A program made the position numbers and the translations under genes. Of a DNA stretch of 64,000 nt, positions 30,001 to 37,510 are shown piece by piece. Under the pieces are notes generated by a model. That model was not told where the DNA came from. It was given only the letters and a program-made list of their open reading frames with translations, and made no database searches. How positions within the stretch are numbered: position 1 is the stretch's first letter; each line of letters begins with the position of its first letter. Origin of the DNA: an uncultured Lachnospiraceae bacterium (GTDB taxonomy: Bacteria > Bacillota > Clostridia > Lachnospirales > Lachnospiraceae); assembly GCA_902779395.1 (NCBI GenBank), contig CACZBK010000013.1, positions 1-64,000 on the forward strand, read 5' to 3'.

Positions 30001-33000
30001 ATTATCCCCCATCACGCTGATACCCCACGGTACGGTAAGGGTCTTGCCATCTCCCAGGATCAGGTTTACTTCTCCCGTTACTTTTACGCGGTCAGGCAGC
30101 GTAATGGTTTGATCGACATAGTAGCTTCCGGCAGGCAGCTCGGTGTAGTCTTCCTGCATCAGGCTGTATGCTTTAAAACCGGAGATCTGTCCATCCGCAC
30201 CGATATAGCTGATTTGACCGAGATCCTCCCACTTAGCGTAAAGGGTCAGGTCTGTATCAACGGGTCTAGATGTGAAATCGAATTTGAATGGTTCGTCAAA
30301 ACTACGCTCCGTATACCAGCCCACAAACTTATACCCCCGCTTTATGGGTGTCGCCGGCATTGTAGCCAGCTTGCCCATTGCAAGCGTCTGTGCTTTAACC
30401 GGAGTGCCTCCGTTGCTGTCAAAAGTAACTTCGCAGACATTAAAGGAATCAACGGGCAGGATCTTTTTCCCCAGGGAGTCGTTGATATTTTCCGGCATGA
30501 CAAGAGTTGAGGTGCCGTCAATAATAAAAGCCCTGTCAAAGTTAAGCGTCCCCTGATAGCCTTCCGACAGAATATAGTCGTCTTCGCGGCAATGGGAAAG
30601 ATGTATCTCTGCGCCGGGCCCTCCGATAGCGGTGTCACTCTGGCTGCTGACATCTCCGTAACTGGTAAAGCGTTCGGCCGTGATCTTTCCTCCGTATATG
30701 GTGATCTTTCCGCCCTTTCCGTCAACGCCGTCCTTCCCCGCCTTGCCGATGGCCGCACTGTACATGGAGCCCTTTGCGATGATCTCTCCGCCGTGGATCG
30801 TAATGCTTCCGGCATTACCGTTTTCTTTTCCGTTCAGGTAACTGAAATTTCCGTTATTGTTATTGATATTATTTTGGTCATTATTTTTAATATAATTTGC
30901 AGGGCAGTCGCCGCCGATGGCAGCATAATAATTCACCTTCCTGGTACTCGCATCAAGCTTTCCGCTATTTCCCTCCTGGGAATAGATGGTCAGAGAGTTT
31001 CCCTCCGTAACGCTGATGCCCCTGTTTCCCGCATCGCCTCCGGCATCAAGGGTCACGCCGTCGCATAAGACCAGATGGACATCGCCGTTTACCTTCATAC
31101 GGGAATTCACGCTCACATCCTCTGTTACCACATACCAGCCCGTATTCATGGAGACGGTGGAAGCTGTGACGATCGCGGCGTCTTTGCCTTCCGGTAAGGT
31201 AACATTATGTTTAAGCGTTCCCGAATCGGGGTCATATGCGTCAAAAGTCAGCACGCAGACGCGCATGTTTTCCTGTTTGCCGGTGTAATTGGGAGATTTA
31301 CCCGTAACAGTGAGAATGTAAAAACCGGGATCCTTCATGGACACAGATGTATCCGATCCTTCTTTCTTACAGCTGAAGGTGTAATCTGTTCCTACTGTGA
31401 GCATTTCTCCGATATTGTTTTCTACCACAGGCGCGATATCACTGCCGGTATAGCGATAGATCATTTTAACGGATGCGTCTTTCAGATCCGTACTTTTCGT
31501 TGCCCATTTAGCATGGAGATACAGATCTGCAGTCAGCCCGGAAGTGAAATCGTAACGAACCTGATAATCGGTGTCCTGATACCAGCCGGCAAAGGTCTTC
31601 CCGTTATATGTACTCTCCCCATTAGGGTTAGCCGGCTCTGTAACCGTACTTCCTGCCTTCAGGATCTGTACCGCCGGAGCGGGAGTATACCCTCCACAGT
31701 CAAAGTTTACGGCATAAACAGTATCACTTGTGGCCGTAAGCTTAAAATCCGTTAATTCTTTCACTTCGGAAGCATTTGCTGCTACATAGTAATGACCGTT
31801 ATCATCGACAAAGGTTTTCCCCGGTTCGATAGCAACATTCTGATTTGTATTCAGTGAAAAGCTGTTTGCACAGACAAAGTCTGTTTCATTTTTCCAGCTC
31901 AACAAAAGAGCAGATCCATCGTCTCCATTGTATTGCGAATGAATCCCCGCCTTTGATCCTTTTGCGCTAACACAGCCTCCGTTGAACGTTATTTTTCCGC
32001 CGGATCTCATTCCGTAATTTGTATCTGTATCATTCCCCTTCAGAGCTTCGGCTTTCACTTCACCATCGTTGATCGTTATAAAAGCATCTGCCTTTATTCC
32101 GGATGCATCAGCCCCATTTGCAGTAGCGGTAATGCTGCCGCCGTTCACTGTGATGCTATCACAGCATATAGCATTACCTTGCCAGCCGCTTGTACTGGCT
32201 TCTATACTGCCACCGTTGATGGTGAGATTCCCGGTACTGTTTATTGCATGACCGTTCGTTTGTGTTGCAACGGCTATGATGGTACCACCATGGATCGTGA
32301 TATCCCCGTCACAGTTTATACCGTAGCTACCATTATTGTAACCCGCTGTCGCCTTCAGACTTCCACCATTCATAACGATAGTACCGGTACCGTTTACAGC
32401 ATGCAGATTACCGTTGGCATCAACGCTGCCGCCGTTGATGGTGAGTTTATCCGTATTGATCCCGTAGCTTCTAGAACCCCCTACTGCGCAGCAAGTGATC
32501 TTTCCGCCAAAAATGGCAAGCTCACCGACATTTATGGCATCACCGACTTTTTTGTCTTCAGGCCTTCCATCAGGAGTTGCGCTGCTGGAATAAACCTTCA
32601 ACTGTCCTGCATCGTCACCTGTCGACTGGGCATAAATATTTAGCTTGATACCATTTTGGGCAGCATTATCATAGGAACAGCCTAAACCTGCTCCTTCGTC
32701 AATACCATCAAATTCGTTTGTTCCGATACTCATCTTTCCGCCGTCCGCAAGGATGATATGATACTCCCCGGAAGTATTCAGGCTGACGGAGTTTTGGAAA
32801 ACGATATCACTATTGACCACATACCAGCCGGGTTCGAGGACCGTCTCATTTCCCGAAAGAACAGCAGCCGACGCACAAGACTGTTCATCACCATTTCCGT
32901 CTATATAACTGACGCCTGTCTGAGTCTGACCGCTTCCATCAATATTAAGGATATCCGTCTGTGGCTGCCCCAATTCCGGCTCTTCAGAATTTTCCGGTTC

Positions 33001-33168
33001 TTCCGGATCTTCCGTCTCTTCAGAATTCTCTGGCTCCTCCGAATATTCCGGATCTTCTGCCCTCACTACTAACGCAAACTCCGGCATCTGCATTGTCCCC
33101 AGCATCATGGACAGTATCAGAATCCAACTGATGATGTTTCTGAAATAGTATCTCTTATCTTTCTTCAT
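21052..33168 (-). CDS. Giant secreted multidomain surface protein (4038 residues; InlB B-repeats, YDG/MBG domains)
   Basis: The start follows ACGGAGGAGA. A signal peptide (basic MKKDKRYYFRN, then a hydrophobic stretch to about residue 36) leads to an acidic Glu/Pro/Ser linker. Residues about 100-450, 640-900 and 1000-1280 are repetitive beta-helix-like segments of the form ITINGGxxxA (carbohydrate-binding-domain type). Ten Listeria-Bacteroides (InlB B, Flg_new) repeats ending in FxGWYT...LYAKW occur: near 490, 915, 2695, 2770 and 3105, and five in series at about 3190-3565 after a poly-Gly linker. YDG/MBG-like domains lie near 1405 and 2335, Ig-like stretches between, and a Cna-B-like domain (ITVTLMRGDTRF, YSFSGVSAGLYNLVA) near 2850. 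The end is a beta-rich Lys-rich region without LPXTG, SLH or other anchor motif I can recognise. Likely an adhesin or matrix protein; function unproven. Confidence 0.9.
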   Translation of the reverse strand: MKKDKRYYFRNIISWILILSMMLGTMQMPEFALVVRAEDPEYSEEPENSEETEDPEEPENSEEPELGQPQTDILNIDGSGQTQTGVSYIDGNGDEQSCASAAVLSGNETVLEPGWYVVNSDIVFQNSVSLNTSGEYHIILADGGKMSIGTNEFDGIDEGAGLGCSYDNAAQNGIKLNIYAQSTGDDAGQLKVYSSSATPDGRPEDKKVGDAINVGELAIFGGKITCCAVGGSRSYGINTDKLTINGGSVDANGNLHAVNGTGTIVMNGGSLKATAGYNNGSYGINCDGDITIHGGTIIAVATQTNGHAINSTGNLTINGGSIEASTSGWQGNAICCDSITVNGGSITATANGADASGIKADAFITINDGEVKAEALKGNDTDTNYGMRSGGKITFNGGCVSAKGSKAGIHSQYNGDDGSALLLSWKNETDFVCANSFSLNTNQNVAIEPGKTFVDDNGHYYVAANASEVKELTDFKLTATSDTVYAVNFDCGGYTPAPAVQILKAGSTVTEPANPNGESTYNGKTFAGWYQDTDYQVRYDFTSGLTADLYLHAKWATKSTDLKDASVKMIYRYTGSDIAPVVENNIGEMLTVGTDYTFSCKKEGSDTSVSMKDPGFYILTVTGKSPNYTGKQENMRVCVLTFDAYDPDSGTLKHNVTLPEGKDAAIVTASTVSMNTGWYVVTEDVSVNSRMKVNGDVHLVLCDGVTLDAGGDAGNRGISVTEGNSLTIYSQEGNSGKLDASTRKVNYYAAIGGDCPANYIKNNDQNNINNNNGNFSYLNGKENGNAGSITIHGGEIIAKGSMYSAAIGKAGKDGVDGKGGKITIYGGKITAERFTSYGDVSSQSDTAIGGPGAEIHLSHCREDDYILSEGYQGTLNFDRAFIIDGTSTLVMPENINDSLGKKILPVDSFNVCEVTFDSNGGTPVKAQTLAMGKLATMPATPIKRGYKFVGWYTERSFDEPFKFDFTSRPVDTDLTLYAKWEDLGQISYIGADGQISGFKAYSLMQEDYTELPAGSYYVDQTITLPDRVKVTGEVNLILGDGKTLTVPWGISVMGDNTLNIFCQDGGTGRLIANAAGENAAIGGDSTGDSPSGSSGNINIYGGYIDAQGGTDAASIGGGKNNQNYGTIRIYGGTINSLSGKYAAAIGGGQISATKNAEKVTDGTIEIYGGTVTVSANAEGTGIGGGKHSYGGDISILGGKVTVTVSPNNAQNDPYSGIGDGYLYKGPEKARITLGCQTAGDFIYAEQYYGNVRVAPYQTLQIVGNASTKFYGKISDPNDCIKNKKLELSHTHIMSFTVSGSSAIIAKCSDSGCTLHNDPAVLTLHAPSENDIVYDSNEWPAIVTDDQGISGYAPVYYQKKEGNAWGEKVTAAPEAVGTYLASITLSDEKNNSTATVSVEYTIIKRDVTISGLTAYDKVYDDSTAAKINDTAIKLENMADGDDVHIVSGNASFDSTDAGTNKTVTFRGYYLGGTAAGNYNLLSQPASVTADIQKRPVSIKADDQVVQLGEAIDEMAVSWEQGTDKGICSGHVLKEIVLTPDSDPRFVFNPVENGTITAGGAVIMRGAADVTGNYEISYQPGSLKITLHRASVTKLPAAGVDLKYQGFEKKQWLLVYPGEADTKMEYQVQQISRGNGELLVNGDGSLVLNNEAPTDGYEDAFSAWEAGSYHVWYRAASANDLLPSEPGCISVNIATAPLTVRVPDASISYGDEFPALTPIVNGFVTPEEHQHIGTVRLEYLSGGEWKNAEEAATQWTYPEPGTYPLTVSYTGNGEVTSCYTVTSVSGNLTVEPRTVCLNWGETKLTYNGKPQVPTVTLSNLAKNEDPAAVTVCVAGQQVNANAEEDYTLVTGEPYIATAAALSGNKAANYRLPSDNTKAFSIAKGNYFGDIPNIEISVPVSANSFTVSVAGKMPADAGTLDYYWVTKSARSVSDGGFAFSDNDFITDVDQNGLLTVNVHRTLTDLVGRFFHIEVWVNSTNYTHKTITVSASIVSKNDAGVRITSGNAISINYGQVPGLTLGAVTTCENAGSNGTWTWESSHPEVAAVQHGSNQNVDGNCDFTIKSVGTSRISVKYESSTATGYADLILTVNPVYVSVPEVTKELNYTGSHQMCMGNYDNKIFSVSGASASMPGEYVATIALNDTDKYRWEDGTSDEKSISWRINKMNGPAAPTGLTGIAPTTGDNIDGKISGVKNTMEYSTNENFSGAIRCTNGDISGLTPGYYYVRVRETDTAKAGAAVKVEVKACPVPVVKARQGLTYDGSSQVLAESDEASKGKLYYAVVKKGDPEPAGEEYALSSPTATNAGSYYVWYKTSPDEKASCIEAAIGKKGATVMLSAADKLYDGSTEAKLTITVDGVCAGDSIVITGVSGKFADKNVGGAKNVSIDSSGKIIIGAENYELSAIPGSTQASISKRDLSMNDGAVVIQPIPVQYYTGSEVCPKPVVKCLGVMLEEGEYEDYRLSYGNNTKMGTASVTITGVNNCVGEITRNFEIGLPAFGTVMVAKPLADKEYGKALGTEPTVTAKDAQDHDIDLTDETVTVYYSSSSAGEGTEWNPEKTDLNAGTYYVWATVAEKTGEGGHAAARSELVGFKVIKVQYEKPDQSILPNQDAGYDVTVALPDGAKNTDYEYVITTYNTTSEPAADSDLWSVLPVLSNGKFTASGISAGESYKIWLRRKADANHNASAAIYKLFSTPATVMLSYDLNGGSGTVPEAKSYASGTLVAIDNGAKVSRYGYSFAGWWDAKEDGTKIEGKLQITESRVLYARWSANQYFVSFDANGGRGTMADQRFLYGNAQYLRRNAFSRDGYIFAGWATSPNGQVVYTDRQNVKNLVSKGTITLYAVWVDASWSVSGEIKEGENEENATPLRGITVTLMRGDTRFGSSQSTGADGRYSFSGVSAGLYNLVAERTLNGKPQKVTALVEVTSGSVDVSAIVMPDKNISSEIDVKDDTPAVMVGGLDIVAAENAEEGKEVTVTMTVETKSEKDAEGAEEIRQLAESNTPGNDELEVDYLDVSIMKKTEGISDEEAITETAKVIELIIPFSFAGKKNFQMLRFHEGEAMVFRKLGSRTLALGDREDGTWFEDFENSRIFVYSSLFSTFALSYESSSGYMITYRKNDGTGDQYIQDIAADTAVALTPNTFSRNGYSFTGWNTEANGGGTSYTNGQNVTLNSDLVLYAQWKKNGGGGGGGGTPEPTAYTVRFNMNGHGTQIASQTIASGGKVTKPSPDPTAEGYAFGGWFTDAACTNAYDFSKSVFSSFTLYAKWVQGEEQFSVSFNMMSHGEEIPTQTVSAGQLLERPDDPVDEAYDFIGWYTEEELENEYDFETPVTADFWLYAKWTIKQHSVSFNMAGKSVENVPETQTVEHGSAAARPAEDPETEGFIFTDWYTEEACENVYDFATPVTEDIELFAGWREAQKFSVSFNMCGKEATDVPESQEVWEGKCAAEPAAEPKAEGFKFAGWYREAECENHFNFAEPILADTVVYAKWIDAEAERFSVSFNLNGKPGTAPSSQIVEKGGLVTEPAAPEAKGFIFKGWYTEPECINLYDFSTPVTTDLMLYAGWKEGSAVVIDGGETWNLYEDASVHEFKVSGINASGTVANSNAKSKAYYDAKISGSTITVSVTGDRRKAAANATLEFDLGKDGVIGYELPVSYVKPVFKLSTNAATIKNGTETVLKTTLLVKNEEGSFEPYDMTDVTVSGNGLGTVTKAADGSIEITTSAAGKGKIAVTKESWDGRETVSLAYTVKGSKKDVLAVDLQGLKTVVVNSNAKGQTFSFDVRLNGAAPAADALTIADKKNTGLATMSGGKLVIAYRDGVKNGTYTITLQAGEAKANVKIKVSDKALDKAVTAKVKTKYDVVTRQGMVVVPKLGDLGGTIKAVSVAESGFIAKLNAAGNIVIDYTGNAYDAKNLKIGTLTLTLTISGVEKPVTVVLKNVKAKKTTPKTKVTSVTIPADASEAAGKVIGTANIVSSYKDSAGMIRTIRPVEASIVGTPKGVEAKVNESDLSEIDIYSLSKKSASFKVKLTYAGGVTKTVTVRVKKK

Positions 33169-33229
33169 GGTATCTCCTCCGTAATTCTACCTTTCTCATT
33201 TTTCCGCTTTATATCTGCTCTAAAGCCCT

Positions 33230-33322
33230 TCAGCCTGTGGACCTGTATTTATCCAGGATCGCGGCCTTCAGGAACTGCAGTTCCTTCTCCTTTGGCCTTA
33301 CTCCACATTCCGTTTCGTCCAT
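33230..33322 (-). CDS. Possible 30-residue leader ORF upstream of the giant gene
   Basis: ATG 33322 opens MDETECGVRPKEKELQFLKA and ends at TGA 33230-33232, inside the untranslated leader of the giant gene. The helical, charged sequence looks protein-like, but the ribosome binding site is weak (GAATGAAGA). It may be a small peptide, a gene remnant or chance. Confidence 0.2.
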   Translation of the reverse strand: MDETECGVRPKEKELQFLKAAILDKYRSTG

Positions 33323-33383
33323 TCTTCATTCTGAAATTATCTGCAACAAAAATATGACGTTTGCCAACGCCATCTTGGGACAA

Positions 33384-33412
33384 AGTGTATCATCTGGTGC
33401 TTCACTTGTCAA
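33384..33412 (-). promoter_or_regulatory. Sigma-A promoter of the giant surface-protein gene
   Basis: On the minus strand TTGACA (33407-33412) and TACACT (33384-33389) are 17 bp apart. The resulting leader is about 210 nt long and contains GGAACTGCAGTTCC, a perfect palindrome (33270-33283). No known riboswitch was recognised in it. Confidence 0.7.
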
Positions 33413-33456
33413 GACATTCCAGCTCACGCAGGCACGGCAGTCTCCCCTTAAGTCGC

Positions 33457-33492
33457 AAAAAAGCCACAGAGATACATGATCCCCATGGCTTT
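33457..33492 (-). terminator. Terminator of the pilus operon
   Basis: On the minus strand AAAGCCA pairs with TGGCTTT (arms at 33486-33492 and 33460-33466) and is followed by T's. It starts about 30 nt after the pilB stop. Confidence 0.75.
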
Positions 33493-33522
33493 AGGTAAGC
33501 TCGTAATCATCAGAACCGTTAC

Positions 33523-35208
33523 TTAATCGTAATAAGCTACCTTGACAAGTTCTTCCACAGTGGTAAGCCCTTCTTCGACCAGCTCCATTGCGCTCTCCTT
33601 AAGGGTAAGCATGCCAAGGGTATTGCGTGCATAATCTTTTATCTCTTCCGCCTGTGCTTCCGCAGAGATCATGGCACGTACTCTCTTATCGACGGGAAGT
33701 ATCTCGTGAATAGATATACGTCCTTTATAGCCTGTATTATTGCACTGCGCACAGCCAACAGCATGGCGCACCTGAGGCAGCATCTTTCCCGCAATATCCG
33801 CCTCCCTGTCTGTCATGGGGCCCCAGGTCGAGCAGAAAGGGCACACCTTACGCACGAGTCGCTGGGCTATAACGCCCACAAGCGAGTTGGCCAGCATGAA
33901 CGGCTCTATCCCCATATCAACCAGACGGACAACAGTTGAAGCCGCGTCATTGGTATGCAGGGTCGAAAGGACCAGATGACCTGTTATAGCCGCGCGGACC
34001 GAAATGGCAGCCGTCTCATTATCACGTGTTTCTCCAACCATTATGATATCGGGGTCCTGTCTCAAAAGCGCTCTAAGTCCCACTTCAAAGGTAAGCCCTG
34101 CTACATTGTTAACCTGCATCTGGTTCAGCTTTGGCACATTCTTCTCCACAGGATCCTCTATAGTTGATATGTTCACCGACCTCTTTGAAAGGGCCTCAAG
34201 GATCATATACAGCGTTGTGGACTTACCTGAACCTGTAGGTCCCGTTACGTAAATTATACCGTTAGGTGAATCCAGCATCTTTGATACCAGCTCGTAATAC
34301 TTGGGCTTCATACCAAATGTTCCGGAATTATCTATAGTTGCGGCAGATGCTAAAAGTCTGAGCACCGCCTTCTCACCGAATACGGTAGGTATAACGGAAA
34401 CACGGATATTTAAGTTGGTACCTTCAATACTGATACGGAAGTGACCGTCCTGAGGTACACGACGTTCAGCTATATCCAGATCTCCAAGGATCTTGATACG
34501 GGCTATGAGTGAATTATGTATGTTCTTCTGAAGCTGCATTATATCCGTAATGACACCGTCAAGACGCATACGCACCGAGGTGTGGGTCTCAAAAGGTTCG
34601 ATATGCACATCAGACACATTGGAGTTATATGCCCTTATGATCAGACTGTTCAAAAGGTTGATGATAGGTGTGTCATCGTCGGCATCCTCAACATTCACCT
34701 CTACTATCTGCTCAACAAAGGTGGAATTCTTTGCTGCCTTATCCGCAGCCTTTCTGGCACTTACTTCCGAATAGTAATACTGGATGGCATTTTCCAGCTG
34801 TGCCTTTTCACAAAGCTTGATCACCAGCTGGGCACCGGTTATCTGACGTATATCCTCAATACCATAGAAGTTAAGGGGATCATTAACGATCAAGTAAAGC
34901 GCCTGCTCATCCTCCGCATACGGCAGCATACAGTATTTTTCCGCAAGCGCCTTGGGGATACGTTCCACCGCTTTTATATCTACCGTAAGATCGCCTACAT
35001 TTACTACATCATGATCCAGCTTACGTCCCAGAGCATCGAGCATCTGACGTTCGTTTATGAACCCCAGCGCTATCAGGGCACCGCCCATCAGAACTCCCTT
35101 ATGCTCCTTCTGGTAGGATATAGCCTGACCTATCTGCTCCTCCGTAACATAACCGAATTCCTTCAGCACGTCACCTATTCGTATGGCATTGCTTCTTTTG
35201 ACTTCCAT
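33523..35208 (-). CDS. pilB: Type IV pilus assembly ATPase PilB (GspE family)
   Basis: A 561-residue hexameric ATPase that powers pilin insertion. The N-terminus (about residues 8-60) shows the MshEN-like repeat IGDVLKEFGYVTEEQIGQA and GGALIALGFINERQMLDAL, a fold that binds c-di-GMP in relatives. The core has Walker A GPTGSGKSTTLY (about 323), the Asp box IEDPVEKN, Walker B-type PDIIMVGETRD, the His box GHLVLSTLHTNDA, and the zinc tetracysteine CPFC (about 454) with CAQC (about 487). AAAGGAG precedes the ATG. It is the last gene of the operon. Confidence 0.95.
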   Translation of the reverse strand: MEVKRSNAIRIGDVLKEFGYVTEEQIGQAISYQKEHKGVLMGGALIALGFINERQMLDALGRKLDHDVVNVGDLTVDIKAVERIPKALAEKYCMLPYAEDEQALYLIVNDPLNFYGIEDIRQITGAQLVIKLCEKAQLENAIQYYYSEVSARKAADKAAKNSTFVEQIVEVNVEDADDDTPIINLLNSLIIRAYNSNVSDVHIEPFETHTSVRMRLDGVITDIMQLQKNIHNSLIARIKILGDLDIAERRVPQDGHFRISIEGTNLNIRVSVIPTVFGEKAVLRLLASAATIDNSGTFGMKPKYYELVSKMLDSPNGIIYVTGPTGSGKSTTLYMILEALSKRSVNISTIEDPVEKNVPKLNQMQVNNVAGLTFEVGLRALLRQDPDIIMVGETRDNETAAISVRAAITGHLVLSTLHTNDAASTVVRLVDMGIEPFMLANSLVGVIAQRLVRKVCPFCSTWGPMTDREADIAGKMLPQVRHAVGCAQCNNTGYKGRISIHEILPVDKRVRAMISAEAQAEEIKDYARNTLGMLTLKESAMELVEEGLTTVEELVKVAYYD

Positions 35209-35239
35209 ATCATGCTCCTTTTATAAATATAGGACTTTT

Positions 35240-36019
35240 CTATTCTTCAGCCTCATCTTCCGCTTTTTCGGTCTGATCGCACATGTACAGCGTAATATTC
35301 ATATTAAGCACTGTGGTAGTTTTCATCATGGGAATAAAATCCCCGCCTTCTCCCGTTTCCTCATCATAAGGCACATAATCATTAACCATGGATACCTGTT
35401 CAGACCATACACAGTTACGGACTAACAGCAGCTGTTCTGATTTCGATATATCCTCTATAAGCCCCTTAAGATCCTCCATTTCTCCTGCCAGACGAAGAGA
35501 TACATCCACACCGTATACTTCAGAATTATAAGCCACGGAACTGGTGTATTCAAAAGGATCTGACTCTCCGGAAGATGAACTCAGGCTGCTGCTCTCATTC
35601 TTCAGTCTTTCCGCTTCATCTGCCACGATCCTTGCCAGGACAGAATACTGATAAGGCTCAACAGGCACAGGTTTTGCTCCCATCCTTATGCTAAGATCAT
35701 ATGCCGAAAGGCCTCGATCCAGCACCATATTGGTAAAAAGGCGGTCCACTTCACTTGATGACATTATCGGGAAGAAATATTTCTTTGCAACTGCTATCTC
35801 TTCATCGTAAGTCTCCGCCTCAGCTTCAAACATAAAGAGTTTCGAAAGCTTTGCATCATTCAGCTGCCGGTTTATCTCCTGGGTCTCCAGTTCCGCACTC
35901 ATCTTTGAAGCGTTTTTAACAGCCGGGCGTATGCCCCACCAGCCAAAGCCCACAACGATCACTATGATGGACAACATCACTATAAGTCTTTTATCTCTTT
36001 CAGTCATCTGCGTCTGCAT
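35240..36019 (-). CDS. pilO: PilO-like pilus assembly protein
   Basis: A 259-residue bitopic protein. A short cytoplasmic start is followed by a membrane helix (LIVMLSIIVIVVGFGWWGI, about residues 11-30), a helical stretch rich in Glu and Lys, and a ferredoxin-like extracellular domain with GVDVSLRLAGEMEDLKGLIEDI. This is the plan of PilO, which couples PilM/PilN to the pilus platform. It follows the PilM-PilN gene by 8 nt. Sequence similarity is low in this family, so the call rests on architecture and position. Confidence 0.75.
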   Translation of the reverse strand: MQTQMTERDKRLIVMLSIIVIVVGFGWWGIRPAVKNASKMSAELETQEINRQLNDAKLSKLFMFEAEAETYDEEIAVAKKYFFPIMSSSEVDRLFTNMVLDRGLSAYDLSIRMGAKPVPVEPYQYSVLARIVADEAERLKNESSSLSSSSGESDPFEYTSSVAYNSEVYGVDVSLRLAGEMEDLKGLIEDISKSEQLLLVRNCVWSEQVSMVNDYVPYDEETGEGGDFIPMMKTTTVLNMNITLYMCDQTEKAEDEAEE

Positions 36020-36027
36020 ACCATCAC

Positions 36028-37491
36028 CTACCTTCCTGCGCCTTCTGCAAGCGTGCAGGAGACGTGTATATTCCAGGTATTGTTATTGTTGTTCAAACTG
36101 TATCCCGAATATGATACCGAACTGAATATCGCCTCTTCCTGAACCCTGGCGATGAATTTATTGATATCCTGAACCCTCTCCGAATTAGCTGTGAACGAAA
36201 GGACTCCTGCAACCGCATCAAAACTGGTTATCTCTATCTCGGCATAGCCCACCGCACATCGTTCCAGCGGCTCTCTGATCTTATCATTCAATACGGGGAA
36301 GGTCTCAACCGCATTCTTTACATTGATATAACTGTTGTAGCGGTCACTCCCTTCTTTCATAGAGCTGACCGCAGCATCATACAGCCCCAGCTGCATCAGT
36401 GTAGCCGGATTTTCATTATAAGCCCTGAGATCTTCAAGCTCTTCCTCGATCTTATTCTTCCTGACCACAAAGAATACCGTAAGCGCCAGCATAACGAAAA
36501 ATACCGCCGCGATCAGTGCAGCGCTCTTTTTCCAGAAAGCATCCACTTTCTTTTCTTTCTTTATAGCGTTGAAGCTGGTAAGAAGATTATTTGTCTTATC
36601 CTGTCCCAAAAGACCTGCAAGAGCAGGAAGTACTGCAGTAAGGTCGAAACGGCGTCCTACCTTCTGTACAAGACCGCAGTCAAACCATTCCACTGTAGCA
36701 TCTATACGTGAAGAGGCTGTCATCTGCCTGTATACATCTATATCAAGGCCTTTGATTCCGGCCACAAATATATTCTGTATGGGTGTGTCCATCTGATTTG
36801 CCTTCATGAACTGGGTCAGCTGTGAAAGCGCCCTTACACACTCTTCCATATACTCCTCGGTTCCCGGTTCATTGAAACACCTCTGGCCCGAATAGTATAC
36901 AAAATTACCTTCCGCCCAAAGGACGTTTGTCAGCATATTATCATCGGCCACCTGTACCACAAAGTTCTTACAGCGCTTTCCGGCACTCTGCTCGATCATC
37001 CTTATCATGGTGCCTTCGCTTGAATAAATACCTTTCAGGCTGATACCTGCCTCATTGAAAAGTTCAATGTAATCTCTTATAAACTCTGCATCTACAGTCT
37101 CTGCATATACTTTTTTTACTTTGCTGCCCTTCTCAACTGCCAGGCTCGTATAAGAAAATACAGGTTTCGATTCATCCCTGGTTATGTCATTGAATTCCCT
37201 GGCCACAAAATCCATGGTCCTGTTATGGTTCATGGAAGGAAGCTCTATCCTTTTTCCGGCTATCTTGGAGCTGTTTACCACAAGGCTCACATCTTTTGTG
37301 GATAGCTTATTATGCGCAAAAAAGCCTTTTATAAAAGGCGCCAGCGCATCAGGGTCCATGATCATTCCGTTGATGACGCTTCCTTCAGGCGATGCCATAG
37401 TGTAAGCAGCTTTGGGCCTGGCGCCCATCCCGCTCCCACCGGCCGTTACAACCTGTATCTGTTTGTTAGAGATATAGATCACGGTGCTCAT
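36028..37491 (-). CDS. PilM-PilN fusion, pilus alignment subcomplex
   Basis: A 487-residue protein. Residues 1 to about 300 read as an actin-like PilM domain: VIYISNKQIQVVTA, VSLVVNSSKIAGKRIELPSM, VVQVADDNMLTNVLWAEGN and a C-terminal part resembling LTAVLPALAGLL. A membrane helix (SAALIAAVFFVMLALTVFFV, about 323-342) and a coiled, then ferredoxin-like extracellular part (SFDAVAGVLSFTANSERV) follow and match PilN. In most systems these are two proteins. The gene sits between pilC and pilO. AGGGGGAGGA precedes the ATG. Confidence 0.8.
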   Translation of the reverse strand: MSTVIYISNKQIQVVTAGGSGMGARPKAAYTMASPEGSVINGMIMDPDALAPFIKGFFAHNKLSTKDVSLVVNSSKIAGKRIELPSMNHNRTMDFVAREFNDITRDESKPVFSYTSLAVEKGSKVKKVYAETVDAEFIRDYIELFNEAGISLKGIYSSEGTMIRMIEQSAGKRCKNFVVQVADDNMLTNVLWAEGNFVYYSGQRCFNEPGTEEYMEECVRALSQLTQFMKANQMDTPIQNIFVAGIKGLDIDVYRQMTASSRIDATVEWFDCGLVQKVGRRFDLTAVLPALAGLLGQDKTNNLLTSFNAIKKEKKVDAFWKKSAALIAAVFFVMLALTVFFVVRKNKIEEELEDLRAYNENPATLMQLGLYDAAVSSMKEGSDRYNSYINVKNAVETFPVLNDKIREPLERCAVGYAEIEITSFDAVAGVLSFTANSERVQDINKFIARVQEEAIFSSVSYSGYSLNNNNNTWNIHVSCTLAEGAGR

Positions 37492-37510
37492 TATATATTA
37501 GTCCTCCCCC

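Noticed and set aside
33169-33383. c-di-GMP or other riboswitch in the leader of the giant gene
   Set aside because: No conserved core of a riboswitch class that I know could be matched.
33237-33479. Plus-strand frame of 80 residues opposite the giant gene promoter
   Set aside because: It covers the minus-strand promoter and terminator, has no ribosome binding site and no protein-like pattern.
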